From Trichostrongylus colubriformis (lineage: Eukaryota > Nematoda > Chromadorea > Rhabditida > Trichostrongylidae): a stretch of DNA of 64,000 nt. The stretch is from contig OZ022258.1 in the NCBI GenBank assembly GCA_963978905.1, forward strand, positions 34,595,282-34,659,281. Reading direction: 5' to 3'. Made by a program: the position numbers and the translations under genes. The notes below the pieces were generated by a model. The model saw only the letters and a list, made by a program, of their open reading frames with translations, was not told where the DNA came from and searched no databases. Shown piece by piece: positions 47,701 through 59,700 of this stretch; the first letter of the stretch is position 1; each line of letters begins with the position of its first letter.

Positions 47701-50700
47701 AATCTTGACAGTGGTGCACACATGAGAGTACTATCTTCTTCTATTTTCATCAACAAATACACGCGAGAGAATCGCAGCGATTGTTGATGCAACTTGACAC
47801 CCTACATTTCGCACACTTCTGTTATAAACTGAAGTGATGAATAGTATGTTGTATCGCACACAACAGTACCCACCTTGCGGCAGACGCTTGTCACATATTC
47901 GCCATTTTCTCAAACCGTAGGTGGATACTTTCGCTTGCCAGCGGTCATCCACAAGGCAACACTTGGACGTTAGAAAACCATGATACTCCAGAAACGAGTG
48001 TTGAATGAAGGCCAGACCCTGAAATAAAATCAATTTGTAGAGTCACGAAGTATTCTCATGTACTGAGTAGATAACTCTGATTTGCTAAGGCTTCGATATC
48101 GATTCTGCCTCAGTCAAGACGAAGACTTTCTCAATATGGATGTGAGTCACAGCCGCATGATGCATTCATATTAATGAATTCAGTGATTGGACGCTCCCCT
48201 TCGTCGAAGTCGGAATTCGAAACGGGAAACCGAATGAACAATATATCCATCCCTTTTCAAATTAGATAAGTGAATATGACTTCAGTTCAGATCGGAAGTC
48301 GACCTTCTCCATTGCATCTTAGGAAGCGGGTGTAGGTTGGGACACACGGATCTAGGCCGTGACCCTGTGACAGCCTGTGGCCTTTGCCCTGTGACATGAA
48401 TAATTTAGACAATTTATTCATGTAAATCGTGTCCTCCTTGCAAGTCTGTTCCGTTGTGTAGTCAAATTGTCTTAATTATTCATGTCACAGGGCAAGGGTC
48501 ACAGGCTGTTACAGTGTCACGGCCTAGATTCGTGTGTCCCAACCGTCACCCTTAGGAAGCAGTTACTGTACCGTGCGGACGTCGGAGACAGGTCATTTCG
48601 TCATACTTGGAAACTCCGGGGCATCGCAGATGCTTTCCCCACCCTCCGCTGTTTCAGCCAGCACTGCTGCTCTTCTTTGGGTGTAGGTTGCAACACACGG
48701 TTCGACCTAGGCCTGCGACCCCGTGAGAGCCTGTGGCCTTTGCCCTGTGACATAAATTACTCAAACAATTTGTTCGTATAAATCCTATCCTTTTTGAAGG
48801 TTTGTTCCATTGTGGTACCTAGAGAAAACAGGTATAGAGAACCAGTTTAAGAGATGTGCATGGCCTCCGCGTGACCCAGTGGCCCCACTGACCGTGCGTC
48901 CCAACCGTCACCCCTCTTCTCTTCTTGATATCATCCTCTATCGCCTCTCTGCATCACTTTGTAAGCGCGGTCGCGAGCTGATAGTCATCTGCGGCTCCAC
49001 TCTGTCCTCTGAAACAATTTGAGGTTTCCTGAGTAGAGACACCTGCTGATGACTTCTACACTCATTAGCCTTTTGGGACTATCGTGAAGGTCGACGACCT
49101 GGTTGTACTCGTTGTAGACGTTTTCGATGATGGCATCCTTCTGCAAAGCGACGAGGTGAGTGAAGCCTAAGCGTTGATTATTGTTTGGGACTCCGCTCCC
49201 TGTTTTGACGGCTATCTCCCCTGACATCAAAAAGAGAAACCTCGCTTGGATGAGCCGATAGTCCGATCCCATATAGAAATTCGGAACAACAGCGACATCG
49301 ATCAGGCAAACCCTCAGACTGAAGATGACGTGATCATCATTGCTGTGTGATTTTTCACCGGGAGACTCCCAAGTTCGGACGAGAGGGCTTCTGGAACTAT
49401 ACGAGTTGCGATAAGGCATCGATGGCACAGCAATTACCTAACTGGTTGGGCTGGGAATCCAGAGACCAGTTTTTGAATTTGATGCACGAGCTTGCTTTGC
49501 TTTTTCATGAAGTGGTTCCAAGCGATTTGCAAATATTTTACGCCCTATAAAGCTACTCGTACCGCTTAATAGAGCATAATAGGTGCTGAAAGATGCCATT
49601 CAGGCTTATGACTACTCTTATGTACTTCCGAATTCATGATACCATTCGATTCGACCACCACTTTGTTTAGAGCAAACGAAAACACTTATGATGATCCGAT
49701 AAGAAATTTTCAAGATCAAAGAATCTTTTTGCGGCGTTTTACCAACATCCATCCATCTTCGATCTTGATGCTGACAAAAAAAGCAACCTTTCTGTCAACA
49801 TACCATTTTGACTGTAAGGTTAGGTTGCATTCGGGGAGCGTCACTCGAGAACACGAATATTCACATTCGTTTATCACGGAAATCTGAGCGCTCTTGCCAT
49901 AGGCATCGGCAAAAAAAGGTTTCATGATTATGTGCTTTGGAGTGTGTCTCCAAATGTGGTTGGACTCCTGGTTGTAAGCATGAATATCGCGTTACTTCTA
50001 GTGAGAAGACAAACTAACACCCATTTCGCTGGTTGCACATGAAGAGCATCGCTCACCAAATAAGAATGTCACTCTCGTTGAGAGCAAAAATCCCAATACC
50101 CCCGCCACAAGCACCGATGGCCAAAGAGGGTACGTCGTTAGATTCCCGTAGCTTGTTTCCAAAGGCTGTTTCGCTTCCTGACTAAAGTACGTCTTATCGC
50201 TTAGAAAGGTGTTTGTCTGTCTTCTCACTAAAAATGACGCGATATTCGTGTTTACATTCAGGAAGTTGAACCACATTTGAGGACAAATTTCAAAGCAAAT
50301 TTCGACCATTTTTCGCCGATGCCTATGGCAAGAGCCCTGAGATTTCCGTGTGGGACGAGTGTGAATATTCGTGTTTTGCGAGTGACGCTCTCCGAATGCA
50401 ACTTTCCAGTCAAAATTGATGCTGACTGAAAGTTCTCTTCTCTGTGACCATCCAGATCGAAGGTGGGATGAATGTTGGTGAAATGTCGCAAGGGTTTTTG
50501 TGTGAAAAGTCCTTATCGGTCATCACAAGTGTTCATGGAATGCACATTTTCGCAGCTACACGTTTTACTGACAAATAGAGTTGGTCGAATCGATTGGTAT
50601 CATGACCCCCAAGTGGGGATAGCCTGGAGCCAGGTTGGCATCTTTCGATTTCTATTGGGTTGAGGAATAAGCCCTTGCGGTTTTTTTCAACCCCGTTTTT

Positions 50701-53700
50701 CACATTGTTCCCTTCATCTTTCGACAAAACTTATATGATTTCGATAAAGCTTTTCTTGCTCTATGAAACATTACTATCTGATTTTCGATTACTTCGACTA
50801 CCTAATATTTATGAAGTTTAGAAATGAAGTAAGCTGAAGGCAAAAAATTGGCACTTGCGCACCTCATCTTTCTCTTCTCCCACCGAGACCAAAAAAGTAT
50901 AAGTAAATGATTCGATAGAGTTTTTTAGCTCTACAGAATGGTACTACTTATTATTCAAATCGCTTACCCTTTTGCTGTTTTTAGACTCACAAATGCAGTA
51001 CTCGCAAAACTAAGCTTTTTTGTTATCTTTTCTTCCTCGCCTACCATCGAGATTGAAGAAAATGTGCATATATGCAATCGATAGAGCTTCCTTTGCTCTA
51101 CAGGATGATATCACACTTCTTTTGTATACTCTCATATTTTAGCATGTAGAGATAAGCTACCAACTGTTTTTCAATTCAAAATTGCATGATAAATATGAAT
51201 TTTTTGGCAGAGTGCTTTGTATCATTCGATAGAGCTCTTTCCGCTCTACAAGACAGTCTTCACAGTTTTCGTTCGAATCAATTTTTGCCATTTTTTAGAT
51301 CATTTAAAAACCGACGGAATCGAGCATTTTCATCACATGGTGCCGAAAATGTTCGAATTCGTCGACTTTTAAATGGTCTAAAAAATGTCAAAAATTTATT
51401 CGAACAAAAACTGTGAAGACTGTCTTGTAGAGCGGAAAGAGCTCTATCGAATGATACAAAGCACTCTGTCAAAAAATTCATATTTGTTATGCAGTTTTGA
51501 ATTGAAAAACAGTTGGGAGCTTATCCCTACATGCTAAAATATGAGAGTATACAAAAGAAGAGTGGCATCATCTTGTAGAGCAAAGAAAGCTCCATCGATT
51601 GCATATATGCACATCTTCTTCAATCTCGATGGTAGGCGAGGAAGAGAAGATAACAAAAAAGCACACTTTTGCGAGTACTGCATTTGTGAGTCTTAAAAAC
51701 AGCAAAAGTTGAATTGCATAAAGAATAGTACCATTCTGTAGAGCTGAAAAACCCTATCGAATCATTTACTTATACATTTCTTGGTCTCGATGGCAGAAGA
51801 GAAAGATGAGGTGCGCAAGTGACAATTTTTTGCCTTCAGCTTACTTCATTTCTGAACCTCATAAATATTAGGTAGTCGAAGGAATCGAAAAGTAGATAGT
51901 ATCGTTTTATAGAGCAAAAAAAAACCTTCATCGGAAGCATGCATGAGCTTTGTCGAAGGATGAAGGAAACAATGTGAAAAACGGGGCTGAAAAAAACTGC
52001 AGGGGCTTATTCCTCAACCCAATATTATGTTCTACTGATGGGCACGAGTACCCTACAGAGGTGTAAAAAAGCATTTTGAAATCGTTAGTAAGACACTTCA
52101 AGAAAACGCAGAAAAGAGCGTGCATCGAGGATCCAAACGCTGTTCTTGAAAAGAACGAGCCCAGCGATTTGTCTGCTGCCCCATCCGAACTCTGATGGCG
52201 ATTTCAAGGGTGAGTTCCAGTTCACCGTTTGGAACCGCACAAGGCAACACAAATTCCATTTTGAATGGCCACGGTGTTCTGAAAGGCCTCTCTCATAAGT
52301 GCAAAGACTAGTCTCTGACATATCTCGCAATGCTACCAGCCCATGGACGTGCATGTTCCTGTGTCCGAAGAGGTGTGACTCTCTCTCTCCGAAAAATAGG
52401 TCATTTTACAAATCCTCTCACCTAATCCACAAACTGAATCAAAGATGGTACTAATAATAAGTTCACATACATTTGCGATATCTCGCACAAGTGAGTACAC
52501 GAATACATTGTCCATGGACATCGATCCTTTAGTGATGACATCGTTCAAGCTTCTTCTGCTGCAGTATCTCCAAATCGATAGTAATTGCGGTCCGTCGAGA
52601 CAAAGTCCGAGAAAACGGTTCAGGTTATCATTTTCCAGCTCCCTCATCTGAATCATTTTCAATAAAACCTTTCAAAGCATTACTACAAGAAATCTCGATT
52701 GATGGCAGTACAACACGAATTTCTACATGGTAACCGAGAGATGTGAAAAAGCATAGTGGGCCCGATTCCTCCTAATTGTTAGCTCTATAAATTGCGTTAT
52801 GCCCCGATGACGATCGAACTGTAGTGACATGGTCTACTTATGTCCTCACAAACATGATGCAGTGTAGGTGAGCGCAGGGGAAGTCATATCATTTCTGGAG
52901 AGCTTTAAAGAAAGAATCAATGTTTTCTGTTTTCTTAGTGAGTGACGAAGCAAAAGGAAGTAGACAACCGTAACTGACAAGGACTACTGTTGTTCCCCTT
53001 TTCTCTGTTATACGCCATTGACCTCCCTACAAAACTCATTCTGGCGCTAAGCAAAATAAGATGAAGCGCAAATTTTGCTTGCATGCGGGTCGTGATACTT
53101 CTGGAGGGAAGCTCGGTTCTATCGCGACCCAGATGGGGATGCCGCGCAGGGTAACGCGTCGAGTCACGTATTGACGAGGATTAACTTGTACATCTTTCAA
53201 CAGTTTCAAGAGATATCACAAATTTCATAGAGAAAAATGGAGAAAATGAAAAGAAAAAAGGGTTACAATAATGATTTGTCTGAAAAGAGCGACATCTTCT
53301 AACGCTTCAGCTATTGTTGATAGATGTTGTAAGTAGAAGGTCAAGAGTTACTTCACGTATTTTACCGCCTGAACTAATTGGTGAAACATCTCATATATAA
53401 CAAGTGGTACGGAATAAGTTTATCGGACTGCATCATTTTGTTCTTGCATCATTTTCTTTCATTTTCACTTTCTTTTAATTCTAGCATTTCGCCGGGCTTC
53501 GACTAAATTCATACCACCCTCCATCAACATGGAAAAGCATCGGCCATTACCTGCTGCGAAGGGACGCTCGATTCTTTCGTGACCCGGCAGTCCAGCGCCG
53601 CGCAGTGCGCCGCACACGGCGCACTGCGCGACGCTGAGCACTGCGCGGCATCCCGATCTGGGTCACGATAGAATAGACATACACCCCGCACTTTAGCACA

Positions 53701-56700
53701 TAATTATTGTTCGACCACACTATGCATCCTAGCAAAACAGTATAAGTTCTTTGGTCTTCCGGATGGCAGAACTTATGAAAATGGACCGCTGCAAAGGTGA
53801 TCGTCAGTGGTTCTTCGACCAATCACCAGTGCAGGTGCCGTTCATGTACATGATAGGAAAATAAACGATAAACGAAAAATGTTAGGGTCACAATGATTGC
53901 AGAAGTGTGAATTCTTTGCTGTCTACTTATTGTATTTACTTATTTGATTTATTTATTTTATTTTAATGCCACATGTACTACTGCTTAGGCAGGAAGTTAA
54001 CCACTTCAACACGCGAACTTCATTTTCGGTTGCACACATAAGCAAATGGGATTAAACAAGTACGATAATCCATATTACAAGAATATTTACCTTACGCATC
54101 TCAAGACAGTCCTGGGACTCCAGCGGTACTCTCACCTCGTGCTTCATCGCAGCCACGCATTCGTTCTTGAAAGTAACTTGTAAAACAGAACGGGAAATTA
54201 ACAGTATGACTACCACTTGTTCTACTGGATGGAGTGATATTCGTTTACAATTCTGATTCCTTTGCATGTCACATCTTGTACTCATGTCTCTCAACCTCTG
54301 GACAACAGACGGGAGTTATTGGCATTTCGACAATCCTCCTTCATTGTGACACACCAAGGGTGCAAAATTGCATTACGCCATGCAGACGGCAATTTACGAA
54401 ATGCTCTATCTAAGTCGGAGCATACTGTGATTCACATCTTCCACTTTCATCAGAGGATGAAGTTGTCAGTCGACGCCGTCGGGCCTATGAATACCCACTA
54501 ACTCGGCGTCCAAAACTGCGAAGCCAACTTCCGGGGTGGATCTCTCGTGGATATCTTTCTAGCCCTCGTCACGGCTCTGGAAACTCGCTGACGTCTTGCT
54601 ACTCGAAGAGCGCTGCTATGTCTCCCACCTCGTCCTAGTCAGACCCCAATGGGGTTTCAGTAGTGAGGACACGTTCAGCTACGAGGGCGTTGGCATTCTG
54701 GTGAAACGGATTATTCAAGTGCACCATCCCTATGATCCTCTTCGGCACACGGTGTGGGCAAACCTTAGCAGGGTTGTGTACGAGGGTATGATATAATGGT
54801 TCCGCCAAGTTCAGTGAGGGCATTGGCAAAAGCTCCCGATTTTGTGGTGCAGAGGGCCGTTACGTAGTTCAGTGATCCTACTAACTGTGTCCTTGGATTT
54901 GTGTGCTTAAGCATCCTGTCAGAGTTCAATAATGTTTGATTAATTTGGTACTGAAGTGGAAGAAAAAAGTGCTCTCTTCGCAAATCCTGTAGACACGTTC
55001 GGTTTCGCCACTACACCTACGGTGCTTGATAATCTCACCAGGACCAACATTGTGTGCTTTATCCTTCTGAGGACGTACAGAAAAAGGATCACAGCAGGGT
55101 TGGGCCGTTCGTACTTTACCGTATCTAGTGAGATCGATGTTCAGAGGCATAGACACGAACTCGTTCACTGCCTCGAACCAATAGCAGAACGGGATCTCGT
55201 TTTGATGGGTTACGTTGCTTACTTTGCTTCGTGTACTCGGCCCCCGCACTTTTATATTGTGCCGACAATCGAATCGTGCCAACTTATACTCAAAAATGAA
55301 CCTGATACATAAAGTACACAAAGTTTCGCGTTTCCGTCACGTTTTCCATTGTGATTTTGGTTGAGGTCGAGCCCGTACCGCTTTGGAGAGAACGTCGACT
55401 GTGCTCGCTCTTCTGAAAAAGGAATAGGCAAGCGATGAAGAGCTTGTTCTTGAAAGAATCATCCACGAAAAAATGAGTTTCTTTGTTACCCATATATTAA
55501 TGTTGTATTTGCATAATAAGGGCTGCATGCAAAGTTTCACGTGAAGAAGTGGGAACTCGGCTAAGATACAGCTCCCCAAATTCTCGGCGGGTGGGCGGGC
55601 TTACGAGTAAAAGCCCCGTCCCGTCGTCCACTGCAGTTGAGAACGGAGAGTGGGACTGATTACGTAACTTTCTGTTCCTACAATGCGTCTCCGATCGCAG
55701 CACACGGCGGGGTGGACACAGCTCGGAGGACCCGACCTCACAGCTGAGACTTTGTGGTGCTGTATCTTAGCCGCATTTACATTTTTTCGCGTGAAATTTT
55801 GCATGCGGCCCACAGGCAGATATAACGTTAATATATGGGTAACGGAAAAACCCACTTTTCCGTGGACGATTCTTTTAATGTAGCAAAATTGGATTTACCT
55901 GCTTGGTCAGTGATTCTAGAGAAAGAAAGGGAATGCGCCACATTTGGTTCAGCCGTTCAGCCTCTTTTCTTTTCAAACTGAATATATACCTATCTATTTC
56001 GACAAGCGCAGAGATCAATTACAAAAGAATTACGACGAGTTCACGATGTGAAAGAGAGATGAAGACTCACTGAATCATATAGCAAACACTTATTATAATG
56101 ATAGTAATGACTGCCAAGATCAGAAGGCTACCGACGATGATCCAAACGAGATACTGTTCTGCGAAGGTGAGTGGACACTGCAAAAGCTTGTTTCTTTATG
56201 AAATGAAATACACTCGAATTCTGAGAAAGTATTAGGTTGGACGGGAAGTTCTGGGACACTTTTTGTTTTTTCCTGTAGAAACCTGTAAAGAATTGTGGGA
56301 CAGTCCATGGTAAGGGTATATAGATGGAGTGTGAAGGACTCTTCACTAGTCTGGTTATCACCACTATGGCTTCGACAAGCGGCGAATCTGAGCCTATTTC
56401 GCGAGAAGGTCTTCGACTGCTGATTCTTCATGAGTACCGCCTTGGTAGTTCTGCGCGCCTGGCGGCCGACAGAATCAACCACTCGATGGGTGCGAACACC
56501 ACTTCGAAGTCTACGGTGATTCGGTGGTATCAGCGTTTCGGTGAAGGACAGACAACGCTAGAAGATGAACCACGCTCAGGACGTCCTCCGGTCTTCGATG
56601 TCGACGCCCTGACAGCTGCCGTTGAAGAAGATCCCCGTCAGTCGAGCTGAATAAAATTCTGAATAAAATCTGTGAATAAAATTAAAATAAATTGAATTTT

Positions 56701-59700
56701 TCTCACAAGGTGTCCCAGAACTTCCCGTCCAACCTAATACCATCCGCAAAGAACTCGCAGGCGTCGAGAAATAGTCGTTTCAGTACAACTCCTCCCCTTT
56801 CTATGAAGATCACATACAACCCCTTCAACGTTCCTTATCCCCTACAATACCAGTAACTGTTGACGGATTGTATAGTTGCAATGAGTTGTATTGCTATGAA
56901 CTAATACTTGAAGCAAAGTAGGGTTCGCTGTGAAATATCCTTCAGCTTTCACTACTTACTCGAAAATTAGATTCTAGTGCTCTTCCCTGACCTTTGCAGG
57001 TGCGGTCCCCTCCTGTGCGAGTCAAATATAACGCTCGTGTTGAGTAATCTTCGACTCCCGCTGTACCCTGACATTCCAAGCATGTCGGATGTATCGCTGA
57101 CTGCAAGTTAACCCCACATTAAAAGATTCCCTATTACCTGAGTCCCGGAGAATCCACACCTGGGTATTGCCAAAGGGCGGATTCCAGCTCTGCTCCACCA
57201 TATCTGTGCTTCATTGGTGTAAAGAGGCTTATAGACCTGTAACAAATGGTTTTGGAGAAATTAATCGCTTTAGAGCTGATGTAGATACGACACAGAATGC
57301 GCTTGAGAGTCTGGCATTTTCTAAAACATTCATTATGCTAGTGAGTACCGTGGTTCGAGATTAAAAACAAAAACGAAAGAAACATTACCCCTTTATATCC
57401 ATCAACAGCAACGGTTCCGTAAATAACTTGAACACCTGCGCTGTCCAAACCATCAAGATAGAAAAGTGGCTTGCGCGTTCCGTTCTTACTGATTTCGACC
57501 AGCCCTGATATACCTGCATAAATTACCATATTTAATCTCTGGCACAGAAGCAGCAGACAAGCAAGCACTTCCATTTTCTACTCTGAACATGAGAGCTTAC
57601 GCGCACAAGCTAATTGCAGCTAAGGTTATTATTGGTTAGCGGACTACGGCGATTATCGTTGAAGCACTGTTGGTTTGAAGATGTTACTGACGCTGTGTGT
57701 TAGATCGGATAGCCCTGAGAAATAGCTGCAGGGGAGAGCGATGGCATAAGCCTGATGGAGAAAACCGAGATTCATGTGGGACGTGTACAGTACCCCCTCT
57801 GAGCTATTCGAATCAATTAAAGCTCCATGTTATCTCTCGTCAAGGCTTAATCATGATGACACCTGCTGACCTTTCCTTGCATGAACCTCATCACCTTCAG
57901 CTGGACATTTACTCAAGCCTATTCGTTTCGACAAATGATCATTACTCTTGATCGAAACGAGAGCAAGGGATTGATAGGATTGCTTCTTAAAGTTTTTCAA
58001 TACTCATATCATTTCAAAGAGCCTCTACAAAATGGATGGGTATAACTGTCTACTGAGGGTTTCTAAAATGCATGGAACTTAAACATGATCAATGAATTTG
58101 GGCATTACGAATAGATAGCTGATCTTTTGATTTAGTGGACTATAAAAATACGTTGAAGAATCGGGTAGCCGAGCGAATACAGGTCTGAATATCGTGCAGT
58201 TGGAAAACAATGCTTCAAATCCTTCAACAATGACAAGAAGGATGGCATCAATAGTCCATGTATGGTTGAGAAAGTGCTGCCAAATTTCTGTTTTAACTAC
58301 GGGAAAAGGCAGTGAAGAGATTTCAACACTGACACTGAACGTATCAGCATGCCAAAGATCGATTCGAAGTCCATAGGTACTTCATTCTAATCACTAAGAA
58401 ATCAGCTAGGGTGCGAGTTGCACGAGATGAACAGCCAGCAACGGCTAGGTCTATGACGCTCAATCGTCGAAAAGCGCCGCTTCGTTGTAAGTTCCATAGA
58501 AAAGGTTTCATGGAAGGCAAATCTGCGTTCAACTTAAATCGTCGCGTGCCATGCGAGCGCCTTGGCGCTCGAGCCTCGGCACAGGTGTCTCTAAATATGG
58601 CCACGCGGCATGAGTCTACCTAGTCTAGAAACACAACTAGGATTACGGAGATAATGCAGGCTGTGATGCACAGGTTGATGGAAACGCAGCATCGACAATG
58701 CGTAAGAACCTGTGTACTAAAATCTACAGACGAACATGTGGTAAAGACGCGAATTGATGTGCTGATCATGATGCTCCCTTCAGCGCTAATCGTTGGACGT
58801 TTCAAGTGAAATATGGATATTTCGTAGATATCAGCCATGTTTCGTGTGATGCGTTTTCTAATAGTTTTGTTTTGTTATGCCAATCTGTTGTGTATGCTAT
58901 AACCATGCTATCTTGAGTATTCTAGCCATGTCCCATTGATGACTCATGTTATTTTGCCCGTATATCCGATCGATGGAATCGGCTGCCTTGTTTCCCGCTC
59001 ATTTTGAAGCTCTGTTTTGCACTTCTGTTCGATCGATGTAGTAGCTCCGCCCGTAGCCTATGGAAGGACAGATCACCAGATAACTAGAGTTAGTCTACGT
59101 CTGCCGTCCAAAGGATCTCGTCGATACTCACTTAATCCTGTCTTGCTAATAAACGCTCTGTTCTAAGCTTGTACGGGACATCCGAGACCAGTCCAGCCAA
59201 CCGTAGAGAACGATACAATTCACATCAAAAAATAGAGATATTCACCAGAGGAGGCATATGGCCAAATATCGTCTTGGAGTTCGCATAGATTCTGATGCTT
59301 GGCATAGATTCTCTGCTAGAAAAACGGAACCACCTCTGAAGAACGATTTCCAGATATTTAAGGTTTTTTTATTGAGACAATCTCCATAACGGATGCTGAA
59401 ACCATGAGCGTGAACTTCGTCACAGTCGTGATTATATTTGCAACGAGAAGTACTGTTCAGTAAACAGTGCAAAGGTGATGACATTTCGGACACTATTATG
59501 GTATTGTCCGTCGATGAGCACTTACAGAAAAAATCAGGGCTATCTCGAAAAGTGGCAGGGGAAACCCATAACTCTAATTCCTTTAAAAACAATGCACTAC
59601 ACTGAATCAACGCCAAGCAATATTTTATCTCTGCGCTGTATTATAGTAACGGAAGGCAAGAGGGAGGGGCATTCCGGGTGTCTTGTTGAATGTGTCTCGA

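Larger units (their letters stand above)
42377..55977 (-). other. Cyclase juxtamembrane and kinase-homology (pseudokinase) exons
   Basis: 55977-55899 encodes the basic juxtamembrane [16 protein letters not shown]. 55412-55302 carries [18 protein letters not shown], a Ser/Thr-rich stretch typical of the GCY activation segment. 54165-54091 carries the N-lobe strand [10 protein letters not shown], with a candidate Lys. 52647-52471 has [17 protein letters not shown] and [12 protein letters not shown]. 48018-47874 has [20 protein letters not shown], where an active kinase would have the catalytic-loop Asp and DFG; neither canonical residue set is present, so this is a pseudokinase. 46441-46369 has [10 protein letters not shown] (APE motif). 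45068-44992 has [20 protein letters not shown]. 42465-42377 has [10 protein letters not shown]. The domain normally binds ATP and represses the cyclase until ligand binds; that role is family knowledge. Introns between these exons hold several foldback elements. Confidence 0.88.

Noticed and set aside
49636..50491. Similar short frames on both strands that might be a duplicated gene
   Set aside because: Their similarity comes from the inverted-repeat arms of one foldback element.
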